From contig JANEZZ010001678.1 in the NCBI GenBank assembly GCA_026122225.1, positions 62,001 to 126,000 on the forward strand: 64,000 bases of DNA, in the 5' to 3' direction. This DNA is from Heloderma charlesbogerti. Taxonomy: Eukaryota > Chordata > Lepidosauria > Squamata > Helodermatidae. Shown piece after piece: positions 1 to 10,990 of the stretch (its first letter is position 1; each line of letters opens with the position of its first letter). A program made the position numbers and the translations under genes. Below the pieces are notes generated by a model. The model was not told where the DNA came from. It did not search any database and worked only from the letters and a program-made list of their open reading frames with translations.

Positions 1-181
1 CGCTCTTCCCGTGAACATCACTATGTGTGGAGAGCCCTTTCCCATGCAGTCTAAACATGCAGATGGTGGGGAAGTGTTTCGGCCACAGATGATGGAGGCA
101 GTGTGCCTTTCAGTGTGTTGCAGGGGGGTTCACGTGAACCTCCCTAACTAGGTTGTGGAATGGAATTTGTTTCTTTTATAC

Positions 182-636
182 CAAGGGTCTCCAAACTTTG
201 GGGGCCTGTCAGCACATTTTGAGAGAGTGCTCTGGACATTCTCATAAAATGGCTGCCCTATGGGAGCTTGTCTATTCACAAAATGGCTGCCATGGTGAGT
301 GTGGCCAGTCACAAAACATACATTTCCCAAAAGCAAACTGGTGAGGCTAAAAGAAAAGTAATGTTCCCAAGAACCCAAGTATAAGACAGCAGTACAGTCT
401 GAACTTGAAAACACAAAACCACTCTTCTGAACCCAGTGTTCTGCTCCAACACGTATTTCACAGAAGGCAAACTGATGAGCCTCAGAGACAAATAATTGAC
501 TTGGCGAAGAAAACTGAGTACAAGGCAAAGAGTCTCAGCCCCAAATGCCAAATCATATATTTGCCCTTGCCCAGCAACCATATCCATTTCACAGAAGGCA
601 AACTGATGATGCTCAGAAATACTGTCTGTCTGTCTG

Positions 637-680
<44 letters not shown>

Positions 681-1178
681 CCCAAACCAAGCAAACAAGC
701 CAGCAGCTAACACACACCACACCAAAACAAAAAACACAACCCAGACAAGACACATAAATGCACACACACCCCACGGGCAAAATATTCCCCTCACCCCTTG
801 CCATCCCCTCTAACCACCAAGATGTTCCCTGCACCCACCTAGCCCTTCAGGATGTTCCCAATCCCCTTCAGCCTTCCTTTTTTCTTTTTTTCTCTGAGGC
901 TGGCTTGCTTCAGAATGAAGTGCTGCTGGGCTCCACCCACTCACCATTTTTATTTTCTAGGAATGCCCCTGGGGCCCTTGGGCACACAGAGCCATTCTTT
1001 GAAATAAAGGCAGTGTTCAAAGCCACCACGTTGCTTTACAACACTGCAGCCTCCCAGTTTATTTTATATATGTTTTTGCCATTAATAAACCTCTTTATTT
1101 TTTTAAATCATGAGGGGCATGGAGCCTGGAGGGCACCACCCTGGGAGATGTCCATGGGCACCATATTGGGGGCACCAG
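182..1178. mobile_element. hAT-like non-autonomous DNA transposon, copy 1
   Basis: The element starts CAAGGGTCTCCAAACTTTG and ends GGGGGCACCAG. It is flanked by a perfect 8-bp direct repeat TTTTATAC at 174-181 and 1179-1186, the duplication length of hAT transposons. Both ends match the element at 8242-8662: the AAATGGCTGCC blocks on the left and GGGCAC near the right. No transposase is encoded. A microsatellite sits inside. Confidence 0.8.
625..678. repeat. Compound microsatellite (TGTC)n(CT)n(AC)n
   Basis: TGTC units run into CT units and then about ten AC units. It lies inside the hAT-like element. Confidence 0.9.
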
Positions 1179-1186
1179 TTTTATAC

Positions 1187-2044
1187 CGGACAACTTAATG
1201 AGTGCCACCCACTAAGAACTGAGTTAGCCCCATCTGCAGAGACCCACTGTCAGCTGTCTAACCCAGGGCAAGGCAGCCCCTGGCCTGTAGGCCTAATCCG
1301 GCCGTGCTGGGGCCCTATCAAGCACATACTGGGGGTCCACATGGCTAAGCACCCTCTGGGGCCCCCACACTATTCAAGCCCGGAATCTCTTTCTGATCTC
1401 CACTGGGGATTTCCCCACACCACTTGGACTCCACTACAGCACCAACCAGCCCCTGTAAGCACCAGCCACGTCCTTTCCTGTACTGCGGAGAGAAAGCTCC
1501 ACACCTCTCACTGCATGGAGATTCTTTAAAGGACAATCAAAGATGGGTGTGGCAGACAGTGTCATTGGAGGGGGCAAGGCTTCAGGGGCAGGGCCCTGTT
1601 CCCTGGGCGTCATCCAGTCCAATGGTTTGGTCTGGGAGCTTAATCTGGCCCCCGGACCAAAAGTGGTTGCTGTCCCCTGGCCTACCAGTTCTTGGTCCCA
1701 TTTCTTAGTCATGTGCTATAGGATGAAATGTTAGGAAACTGTACAAGAGAGAATGTTATGACCTAGATATTAGAAAGGAAAAGAAAGAGATAGATAAATA
1801 GCATATTTCCTGTTGTCCCTCCCTGTTTACCAGGGACAGCCTCCATTTTCTAGTACACTTGAGTGGAGGGTGGAATGCCACCAAGCAGGCGTGGGGAATG
1901 CAAACACCTCCAGGACCACAGTGAAAGAAGTGAAGAAGGGCTAAAAAAGGTGAGCAAGAGGGCACTTTCATGAAGCATTCCCTCCGTCCCAAAAGCCCAG
2001 AATCCCTGTCAAATACAACCAGAAGAAGCATGCTCAACAGTCCC
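1187..2044. other. Intergenic, nothing recognised
   Basis: Short ORFs on both strands show no family resemblance and no splice logic. No repeat shared with the rest of the window was recognised. Confidence 0.4.
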
Positions 2045-2055
2045 TCCATGTCTCT

Positions 2056-3078
2056 TGTTGTTGTTCAGTCGTTAAGTCGTGTCCGATTCTTCGTGACCTC
2101 ATGGACCATAGCATGCCAGGCCTTCCTGTCCTCTGCTCTCTCCCGGAGCATGCTCAAGTCCATATTTATTGCATCGGTGATGCTATCTAGCCATCTCATC
2201 CTCTGCCGTCCCCTTCTCCTTTTGCCTTCAATCTTTCCCAGCATCAGGGTCTTTTCCGGGGAGTTTTCTCTTCGCATTAGGTGGCCAAAATATTTGAGCT
2301 TCAGCTTCAGTATCTGTCCTTCCAATGAGCACTCAGGGTTGATTTCCTTTAGGATGGACTGATTTGACCTCCTTGCAGTCCAGGGGACTTGTAAGAGTCT
2401 TCTCCAGCACCACAGTTCAAAAGCATCATTTCTTCGGCGCTCAGCCTTCCTTATAGTCCAGCCCTCACAGCCATACGTTACTACTGGGAAAACCAGTAAC
2501 TTTGATTAAACAGACCTTTGTCGGCAAGGTGATGTCTCTGCTTCTTACTATCCTGTCTAGGTTTGCCATAGCTTTCCTCCCAAGGAGCAAGCGTCTTTTA
2601 ATTTCATGGCTACAGTCACCATCTGTGGTGATCTTGGAGCCCAAGAAAATAAAATCTGTCACTGGCTTTAGCATAGTCAATGAAGCAGAAATAGACGTTT
2701 TTCTGGAATTCTCTTGCTTTCTCCATGATCCAGCAAATGTTGGCGATTTGATCTCTAGTTCCTCTGCCTCTTCGAAACCCAGCTTGTACTTCCGGTAGTT
2801 CTCGGTTCACATGCTGCTGAAGCCTAGCTTGTAGGATTTTGAGCATCACCTTGCTGGCATGTGAAATGAGCACAATTGTAGCCTTGTGATACGTTCCATG
2901 GGGTTTTCTGGGCAAGAATACTGGAGTGGGTTGCCATTTCCTTCTCCAGTGGACCACATTTTGTCAGAACTCTCTGCCATGACCTGGCCATCTTGGGTGG
3001 CCCTGCATGGCATAGCTTATGGCTTCACTGAGTTACGCAAGCCCCTTCGCCACAACAAGGCAGGGATCCATGAAGGGG
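2056..3078 (-). mobile_element. BovB (RTE) LINE, 5'-truncated, copy 1
   Basis: On the minus strand it encodes broken RTE/BovB reverse transcriptase: KYFGHLMRRENSPEKTLMLG and GKRRRGRQRMRWLDSITDA, plus an upstream RT block QAGFRRGRGTRDQIANICWI with FCFIDYAKA. Stops and frameshifts make it dead. It is flanked by an 11-bp duplication TCCATGTCTCT at 2045-2055 and 3079-3089, as expected of target-primed reverse transcription. Confidence 0.9.
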
Positions 3079-3175
3079 TCCATGTCTCTAGCAAGTAGCA
3101 AATCATCATTGGATTTCTAGCCTTATAAACAGGAAAGCATTTGTAGCTCCCCAGCTAATGGGGCTTCCTCTCTTA

Positions 3176-3546
3176 GGGCATCTCTACACCAGCCTAAAAT
3201 CCTGCATTTAAAACAGGGCTTTCTGCTTCTGTTTTAAATGCAGGATGACGACTCCCCTTTGCACTGGCTTCCTCCCCACCCCCATCTCCCCCTATCTGAG
3301 TCTTCCATTATCTTTCATTGATCTCACTCCTCTTCTTGCCACTTTTGCTCTTTTCATAGAGGAGACTGAAGCAGAACACAGCGGGATAATGGGATAGTTC
3401 AATATCTGCAATCTATTTAAAAACGGAACAAAGGGCATTTAGAGCAGGAGATGCCTTAAATGATCAAGGCGTCATGTAAAGAGCCTGCAAACTTCCGTAA
3501 GGGAGCAATCTCAAACGCAGAATAAAAGCTCACTGGGAAGGAACCC
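3176..3546. mobile_element. PIF/Harbinger-like MITE (371 bp) with TTA duplication
   Basis: The left end GGGCATCTCTACACCAGCC and the reverse complement of the right end GGGTTCCTTCCCAGTGAGC are degenerate inverted termini, both followed by an A/T-rich ATCCTGCATTT-like block. TTA flanks both sides (3173-3175 and 3547-3549), matching the TWA target duplication of PIF/Harbinger. Near the left end there is a hairpin of ATCCTGCATTTAAAAC and its complement. A reverse-oriented relative lies at 53113-53385. Confidence 0.7.
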
Positions 3547-3549
3547 TTA

Positions 3550-4234
3550 AAGCAGGAGCTGTGTTAGCATGAGGAATTCATTCTTATTCATTCACAGTAA
3601 TTCCCTCAATTCCAGGATCTTCTTTCAAGTCATGGCTTCTAGGAAAAAATAGGAAAATCATTCTTTAAAAAAAATCAGGGCCAATATTCGCTGTTTGCTG
3701 CTTTCGGGAGAGGGGGAGGGAAGTTTCACTGCTTTGTCTATTTTGATGTATGCAGAGGAGAGAGGGGAAGCCAAGAAGCAACACACACATCCCTCAAACA
3801 AGCCCCCTCCCCCACCCCACAAACCAGAAGCCAATATTCAGAACAGAAAAACTACAAGGATTTTGAGACAACTTCATGATTTCTTGAGCCAAACACATGA
3901 TTTTGGTCAGAGCAGAGAGTCCAGTTTAGTTCGTGTTCTGCATTCTTTCCAGTGGGAGTAAGGAAGGCAAGAAAATCAGAATGTGTTTTTCAGAGACCCA
4001 GCGAAGAGTTCAACATCCAGGAAATGATGTGGCCTGTGAATGGGGGAAGGGTCCCACCGAGTACAGCTGGATAGGTTTCCTGTTTGGCTTGTGACAGAGG
4101 GAGCCTCCCTGTATCGTAAGGTTGGAAAGGAAATAGGAAGCTGCTGCTAGGCCTGAGATTAGTCAAGGCCATGTACCATTCATTCAAAATTAGATACCAG
4201 TGGTATCTAATAGTTGATAATGGTATCAACCAAA
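3550..4234. other. Intergenic, nothing recognised
   Basis: No coding or repeat similarity was seen. A short palindrome AGATACCAGTGGTATCT lies at 4192-4208, just before the CR1 insertion. Confidence 0.35.
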
Positions 4235-6957
4235 AAGAACAGGAGGAACAGAAAGGGAGGTGGGGTTGCACTATATGTTAAAAATACATATCTCTGCACA
4301 GAAATACAGGAGGATGAGCTTGGTAGCCCCATTGAGAGCATCTGGGTTAAAATAAATGGAGCAAAGAACAAAAGGAACATGGTGCTCGGAGTCTACTACT
4401 GGCCACCCAATCAAGGAGAAGATGAGGATGAAACTTTTGAAAAGCAAATTGCCAATGTTTCAAGGAAGCATGACGTAGTAGTCATGGGGGACTTCAATTT
4501 CCCCGATATTTGTTGGGAGGCAAACTCTGCAAAACATGGCCCCTCCAAGAAACTCCTGACTTGTGCTGCTGATAATTTCCTCCTACAGAAAGTAGAGGAA
4601 GGAACTAGAGGATTGGCTATCCTTGACTTGATCCTAACCAGCAAAGATGACTTAGTGGATAAAGTAGCAGTAATGGTAACTCTGGGGGAAAGTGACCATG
4701 TTATATTTGAGTTCTTGGTGCTAAAGTCAAGTGTAGGCAAACCCGTACCCTGGATTTTAGGAAAGTCAAATGAACTCAGAACAATGAACTCAATGACCCT
4801 GGATTTTAGGAAAGCCAAATGAACTCAGAACAATGAGCCAAATGAACTCAGAACAATGGTAAGTAAGGTCCCACTCTAACAAGAAAAGGAGTCCAAGATG
4901 GGTGGGAGTTTTTAAAAAAGGAAATTCTAAAGGCACAATTACAAACAATTCCAACAAGAAGAAAGGGTGGAAGACAATGGAAGAAGCCAATGTGGCTTCA
5001 CAAAAAGCTTAGAGATGACCTGAAAACAAAAAAAGCACACATATAGGAAGGGGAAGGAAGGCCAAGCAACAAAGGAAGAGTGCAGGCAGGTAGCACAGAA
5101 TTGCAGGGATGGCATCAGGAAGGCTAAAGCTGAGAATGAGATGAAGTTAGCGAGGAATGCTAAAAGCATCCAAAAGGCTCTCTTCAGATATGTGCATAGT
5201 AAAAGACAGAGGAAAGAAATGGTGGTTCAACTATTCAATAAGGATGGCAAAATCATGACAGATGACAAAGAAAAGGCAGAAGTGCTCAGTTCCTACTTTG
5301 GCTCAGTCTTCTCCCCAAAGATGGTTTATGAGCCCCCTGGCAAAGGCGAAGTACAGGCTGATGGGGCAGGACTGCAGCTTGAGATCGATAGGCATATGGT
5401 CAAGGAACACCTAATTACTTTGAATGAGTTCAAATCTCCACGGCCAGATGAACTGCATCCTAAAGTAATAAGGGAACTGGCAGACGAACTCTGAGAACCA
5501 CTGTCTATTACCTTTGAGAAATCATGGAGGATGGGTGAAATGCGAGATGAGTGGAGGAGGGCTAATGTTGTCCCTATCTTCAAAAAGGGCAAAAAGGAGG
5601 AACCTGGGAACTACAGACCAGTCAGTCTGACATCAATCCCTGGGAAAATCTGGAGCACATGATAAAGCAATCCATCTGGAAGAACCTTGAAAACAATGCC
5701 GTGATTACTCGAAGCCAACATATATTTGTCAAGAACAAATTCTGCCAGACGAATCTGATCTCATTTTTTGATCAAGTAACCTCCCTTGTGGACTGTGGGA
5801 ATGCTGTGGACATAATATACCTTGACTTCAGCAAAGCTTTCAACAAACTGCCCCATGATATCCTGATGAGCAAACTAGCTCAAAGTGGGCTAGATGAAAC
5901 AATGATCAGGTGGATCCACAGTTGGCTACAGAATCGGACTCAGAGAGTGCTTATCAATGGGATTTTCTCAAACTGGGGAGAGGTAATGAGCGGGGTACTG
6001 CAGGGCTCAGTCCTGGGCCCAGTGCTCTTCAACATTTTTATTAATGACTTGGAGGAGGAGGTGCAGGGAATGCTGATCAAATTTGCAGATGACACAAAAT
6101 TGGGTGGGATACCTAATACTCTGGAAGGCAGAAACAAAATTCAAAGTGATCTTGATAGGCTGGAACGCTGGGCAGAAAACAACAGAATGAAATGTAATAA
6201 GGATAAATGCCAAGTTCTGCACCTAGGAAAAAGAAACCAAATGCAGAGTTACCAGTTGGGGGATACTTGGCTCAACAATACTACAAGCGAGAAGGATCTT
6301 GGAATTGTTGTAGATCACAAGCTGAATATGAGCCAACAATGTGAGGTGGCTGCAAAAAAGGCAAATGCTATTTTGGGCTGCATTAATAGAAGTATAGCTT
6401 CCAAATCCCGTGAAGTACGAGTTCCCCTCTACTCAGCTCTGGTTAGGAGTATCTGGGGTACTGTGTCCAGTTCTGGGCACCACACTTTAAGAAGGATGCA
6501 GACAAGCTGGAGAGGGTTCAGAGGAGGGCAGTAAAGATGATCAGGGGACTGGAAACAAAGCCCTATGAAGAGAGACTGAAAGAACTGGGCATGTTTAGCC
6601 TGGAGAACAGAAGACTGAGGGGAGATATGATAGCCCTCTTCAAATACTTGAAAGGTTGTCACAGACAAGAAGGCCAGGATCTCTTCTCGATCATCCCAGA
6701 GTGCAGGACACGGAAGCATGGGCTCAAGTTACAGGAAGCCAGATTCCGGCTGAACATCAGGAAAAGCTTCCTGACTGTTAGAGCAATACAAGAATGGAAC
6801 CAATTATCTAGGGAGGTAGTGGGCTCTCCCACACTGGAGGCATTCAAGATGGGGCTGGACAGCCATCTGTCAGGGATGCTTTGACTTGGATTGCTGCACT
6901 TAGCAGGGGGTTGGACTTGTAAGCTCGTTCCAACCCTACTATTCTATGATTCTGTGG
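4235..6957 (+). mobile_element. CR1 LINE, 5'-truncated, ORF2 broken, copy 1
   Basis: The sequence starts inside the endonuclease ([33 protein letters not shown]) and runs through the reverse transcriptase ([47 protein letters not shown]) to the CR1 3' end with its ATTCTATGATTCTGTG tail. ORF2 is split into pieces at 4214-4822, 5141-5494, 5659-6534 and 6537-6884 by stops and frameshifts, so it is dead. It is very similar to the copy at 53395-57336. Confidence 0.95.
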
Positions 6958-7069
6958 ATGTTATCTTGGTACCAGCAAAGAGATGAGCTCCTGCTCTTTC
7001 TAACTCAGGTCCAATTTTTTGTGAAAAAATAATTTTGTCAGAGTTTTAGCTTGCATGCAAGTCAGTGGG

Positions 7070-7414
7070 CCAGTTCGCAAGATCACTGCAGCCCACCGTG
7101 GCTTATTTAAGACACAGTGGGTTGTGGCATGTGCAGGTGGCCATTTTGAATATTCAACCCCCTGTGGGGAGTTGCCATGTGGACCCAGCCCATGCTGCAA
7201 GGGTTGTTTGAGGGTTAAACAGCCTTCAGATAACCCTACAACAAACCATGGGTTATTTGAGGATTGTTTAACCCCCAAACAACCCCTCCTGCCCAGGTTT
7301 GGATGACACACAAGCCACGCTTGGGGCTTGAATAGGCAATTTGATGCCCATGGGTGCTGTGACTCATCATGGTTTAATAAGCCACGGTGGGCTGTGGTGA
7401 TTACATGAACCTGG
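7070..7414. mobile_element. hAT-like MITE (345 bp) with 8-bp duplication
   Basis: The ends are inverted repeats of about 45 bp (left starts CCAGTTCGCAAG, right complement starts CCAGGTTCATG), both leading into GCCCACCGTGGCTTATT. The 8-bp TCAGTGGG flanks both sides (7062-7069 and 7415-7422). There is no coding capacity. Confidence 0.82.
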
Positions 7415-7753
7415 TCAGTGGGGCTCAAAACATCTTTGTGCAATTGAGCATTGACCTTTGCTGCAACTCTCTCAGCCTGATCCCCAACGTGCAACATACA
7501 CTGCGGAGCCATTGTAAGTGGTTTTATCTCAGTTTTCCTCTAAATTGCAATATGGGTATAAAGGACTGGATTGGCACTGAAATTTGTACTGGGCTATTTT
7601 AAAAACATTTAGAGCACAATCCTAAGGAACTGACACTTGATAGACTGAGGGTTCCAGTCTCGAGCCCTCTAGCTATCCAAAGCCCTGCTGGCAAAAGCAG
7701 GAGGCAGGGCAGGAAAGGGGCGGGGGTGGGGGGGCCCAGAAGGAAGCGCATGT

Positions 7754-7841
7754 AAAGGGAGTCAGTTGTGATCCTGCATTTAAAACGGAACCAGAAAGCC
7801 CCGTTTCAAATGCAGGATTTTAGGCTGGTGTAGAAATGCCC
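7754..7841. repeat. Terminal fragment of the TTA-type MITE (hairpin)
   Basis: GATCCTGCATTTAAAAC and its near complement form a hairpin. The sequence then reads out through TAGGCTGGTGTAGAAATGCCC into TTA. It is the reverse of the left end of the element at 3176-3546 and also matches 57337-57423. Confidence 0.65.
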
Positions 7842-7850
7842 TTAGATTCT

Positions 7851-7935
7851 TAACATAAGAAGAGCCCTGCTGGGTCAGACTAAAGGCCTGTATCCTGTTC
7901 TCACAGTGCCCACCCAGACAAAGGGTGCCAGGGCA
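7851..7935 (+). repeat. Short interspersed repeat fragment (shared with 14118-14365)
   Basis: Contains GCTGGGTCAGACTAAAGGCC and CTGTTCTCACAGTG, a pattern seen again at 14118-14365 in longer form. I recall this type as common in squamate genomes but cannot name the family. Confidence 0.45.
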
Positions 7936-8241
7936 GTTCAAAGGTGATGCCTCCCCCACCCCCCTTTGTGGGTGGCATGAGCCACTGGGAGCTCAATGCT
8001 CTGTATGAAAACCTTTCTTCTTGCCGGACACACTGAACTTGACTGCATGAAATAGAGATTTAAAACTGTGTGGAACTGCTCTCCCTCCCCACTACTGCTC
8101 TCTTCAGCCCAACCCAACCTGCCAGCATACGAGACCCAGCGACAGGAAATATGGGCCAGTTTTAACTTCCACATAACAATGGAATGACCTGAAGCTCTGG
8201 GATACAACATTTCTGCCTCACAGTAAGAGCATGACCTAGAG

Positions 8242-8662
8242 CAGGGCCCCCAACCTTTCTGGGTTAGTTGGCACATTTGTTGTGTGTGCCTTCACAAAAT
8301 GGCTGCTATGGGCGTACCTTGCCCATTCATGAAATGGCTGCCATGGTGGCCATGGCTGGTCCCAGAAGACTTATCTCCCAGAAGCTAAAGTGGGGAGGCT
8401 AAAATAAAAAGAACCTAAGACCGAGAACCTAAGTCCAAGGCAGAGGTGGGTTCTGAGCTCCAAAGCACAAAACCACTCTTTTGAACCCAAATAAAGATGG
8501 TGCTGGAGGGCAGCATTTTGCTTTGCAGGCTCCAGTTAAAAAAAATTATTTTTTAAAACTTAAGAGATAAAATAAAAAATCAGGAGGAGCCTGGGGCCTG
8601 GCACGTGCCAAGAGAGGTGTCCGTGGGCACTGCACCCATGGGCACCGCCCGGGATCTCCCAG
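8242..8662. mobile_element. hAT-like non-autonomous DNA transposon, copy 2
   Basis: Starts CAGGGCCCCCAACCTTTC and ends GGGATCTCCCAG. The flanks ACCTAGAG (8234-8241) and ATCTAGAG (8663-8670) match at 7 of 8 bases, an eroded 8-bp duplication. The interior is homologous to the element at 182-1178 but lacks its middle. Confidence 0.72.
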
Positions 8663-8695
8663 ATCTAGAGAAAGAATGGTATTACTAGTCCATCT

Positions 8696-9365
8696 GTTGT
8701 TGTTCAGTCGCTCAGTCGTGTCCGACTCTTCGTGACCCCATGGACCATAGCACGCCAGGCCTTCCTGTCCTGCGCTCTCTCCCGGACCGTGCTCAAGTCC
8801 ATATTCATTGCATCAGTGATGCTATCTAGCCTTCTCATCCTCTGCCGTCCCCTTCTCCTTTTGCCTTCAGTCTTTCCCAGCATCAAGGTCTTTTCTAGAG
8901 AGTTTTCTCTTCGCATTAGGTGGCCAAAATATTGGAGCTTCAGCTTCAGTATCTGTCCTTCCAAGGAGCACTCAGGGTTGATTTCCTTTAGGATGGACTG
9001 ATTTGACCTCCTTGCAGTCCAGGGGACTCATAAGAGTCTTCTCCAGCACCACAGTTTGAAAGCATCAATTCTTCGGCACTCAGCTCTCACAGCCATACGT
9101 TACTACTGGGAAAACCATAGCTTTGATTAGACGGACCTTTGTCGGCAAGGTGATGTCTCTGCTTCTTACTATGCTGCCTAGGTGTGCCATAGCTTTCCTC
9201 CCAAGGAAAAGCATCTTTTAATTTCATGGCTACAGTCACCATCTGCGGTGATCTTGGAGCCCAAGAAAATAAAATCTGTCACTGCTTCCATTTCTTCCCC
9301 TTCCATATGCCAGGAGGTGATGGGGCCAGATGCCGTGATCTTTGTTTTTTTAATGTTGAGTTAAA
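8696..9365 (-). mobile_element. BovB (RTE) LINE, 5'-truncated, copy 2
   Basis: A perfect 12-bp duplication ACTAGTCCATCT (8684-8695 and 9366-9377) bounds it exactly. The minus strand encodes QYFGHLMRRENSLEKTLMLG and RQRMRRLDSITDAMN, the BovB C-terminal region, then broken RT. It is close in sequence to copy 1. Confidence 0.92.
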
Positions 9366-9640
9366 ACTAGTCCATCTAGGTGAGCGCAATTCTAGCGCTG
9401 GCCCTTGTGAGCACTGACCGCATCTGAAAACCTTAGCGATCATTGTTCGTGAGAAGAAACAGCAGTATGAAGAGAGGCGCGTTGTCATGCAAATGGACAT
9501 TCTTCTGCCCTGTGTAGGCTTTACAGTTTGCATTATGAGGGAAGCAGGAGCATTTTCAGGCACGTCGCAGTGCAACATAACCCCTGGCATCGTCCAGAAG
9601 GCTCTTTTCTGTTACAAATGTCACTCTAGCACTTTGGGCA

Positions 9641-9850
9641 CTTCCAGGCAGAGGGCTCCTAGTGCTTACGCTCAAAAGCCGTTGTGCAGCTATTCCTTCT
9701 TTTTTTCCTTAATGGATTTTTTCTGGTAAGAAAAAAGACAGAAGAAGTGGTGGAAAAACACAGTAGGGCTACAAATGGGAGACATCATTGACTGGACCGC
9801 CCATAAAATTCCTGAATTAGGCAGTGCAACTGTACAGAAGCCTCGTCTGA
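9641..9850 (+). mobile_element. Short 'CTTCCAGA' MITE family member
   Basis: Shares GAGGGCTCCTAGTGCT, TTGTGCAGCTATTCC and GGTAAGAAAAAAGACAGAAG with copies at 13192-13335, 17820-17970, 30584-30783, 38538-38762, 48105-48226 and 49068-49200. Full copies begin CTTCCAGATGGAGG and end CTTGTCTGGAAG, a short terminal inverted repeat. The target duplication was not resolved. Confidence 0.6.
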
Positions 9851-9918
9851 ATTCGTCTGAAGCCTTTCTCTCCCTTCATGGGCAACAAACAGGCATAAAC
9901 AGCATGCAGGAGATTTAA

Positions 9919-10313
9919 GGGGCTTCATCACACAAGGCTAAAACTCCTGCAATTTACTGGGGCTTCTGCTTCCGGAAACTTTGTGGGATCAGATCGGGTC
10001 CTTTCCACGTGGCTTTAAAAAAAACCCCTAAACTTCTCAGTGAGATCTTTGTGTTTTATTACAAAGCCACTAGGTGGAGCTGTTGTTTATTTGTAATAAA
10101 AGCACCGACTTTAAACTGTACACCCTCATTTTTGTCCAGTCCATGGTAGGAGAAGGGAAAATGCCGGACTTCCCTCGTCATGGAAAACAATGCAATATTG
10201 TTCACAAAGAGCGGGAGGTTCCCTGGATGAAGGCTGCATTGTGTACAGCACCCACAAACTTCTGTGAGTATGCAATTTCCATAGCAGGATAAAAGCCCAG
10301 TGTAAAGGAGCCC
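9919..10313. mobile_element. PIF/Harbinger-like MITE (395 bp) with TAA duplication
   Basis: Left end GGGGCTTCATCACACAAGGC and right complement GGGCTCCTTTACACTGGGC are inverted termini, each followed by a CCTGC block. TAA flanks both sides (9916-9918, 10314-10316). A CTCF-like motif lies in the middle. Confidence 0.7.
10067..10082 (+). promoter_or_regulatory. CTCF-like motif inside MITE
   Basis: CCACTAGGTGGAGCTG differs from the commonly quoted core CCASYAGRKGGCRSYR at one position (A for C at position 12). Binding is not shown by sequence alone. Confidence 0.35.
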
Positions 10314-10769
10314 TAAATTCTTCCTGTGACAAGCACGGGCCAGGGGGAATATAGCCCCCACCGGAGAAGGCTGGGATCAGTATTGGTAGTGGAAGAGAAT
10401 GAAGGCCGTTCTCAACCTGTGTGCGCAAGGCCACAACGCTTGCACTCTGCATTAATCTGGAGTAGCTACCACCCCCTGGTTATGTACTTGGTCATATATA
10501 TTTTTTAGAAATTCTACTGTTATATTGCTTTTTAACAATCTTGATGGAGAATAGGATAGGGTGATTAAAAGGAGTTAAGGACAGCCTGAAACCACTGTAA
10601 GTGGCTTGAAAGATCTGCGCAGTGCAGTAGGCTGGGGTGGAGAGAGGCCGGAATGGTGTTTGGAGGTGCACTAAATAACACACTATATAAGAATAACTCA
10701 ACATTAATTCAGTTAGTGCTTCACATGTCCTTTCTGGTTAATTGAAATGGTTGAATTTCTGTTGCCTTA

Positions 10770-10850
10770 GACTGCAATCCTAAACACACTAGAGAGTAAG
10801 CCCCACTGAAGACACTAAGACTTATTTCTGAGTAAGCAAGCATATGGTTA
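10770..10850 (+). repeat. Interspersed repeat with GTAAGCCCCACTGAA block
   Basis: CTGCAATCCTAAACACACT then GAGTAAGCCCCACTGAAG, also seen at 41425-41570. This is a repeat type frequent in squamate sequence, family name not certain. Confidence 0.45.
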
Positions 10851-10904
10851 CAGTGTTAGCTACCATGTGCTGTTAGTTAGTCAATCTGTAGTTTGCGGGA
10901 GCTG

Positions 10905-10990
10905 GGGGTGGCAACGGCCGACAGGAAGCTCTGGCGTGGGCTGGTCCATGAAGTCACGAAGAGTCGGAAGCGATTGACCGAGTAAACAAC
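10905..10990 (+). mobile_element. BovB 3'-end fragment
   Basis: CACGAAGAGTCGGAAGCGAT followed by TGACCGAGTAAACAACAA is the complement of the 3' tail seen at the left edges of both minus-strand BovB copies. About 85 bp survive. Confidence 0.75.
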
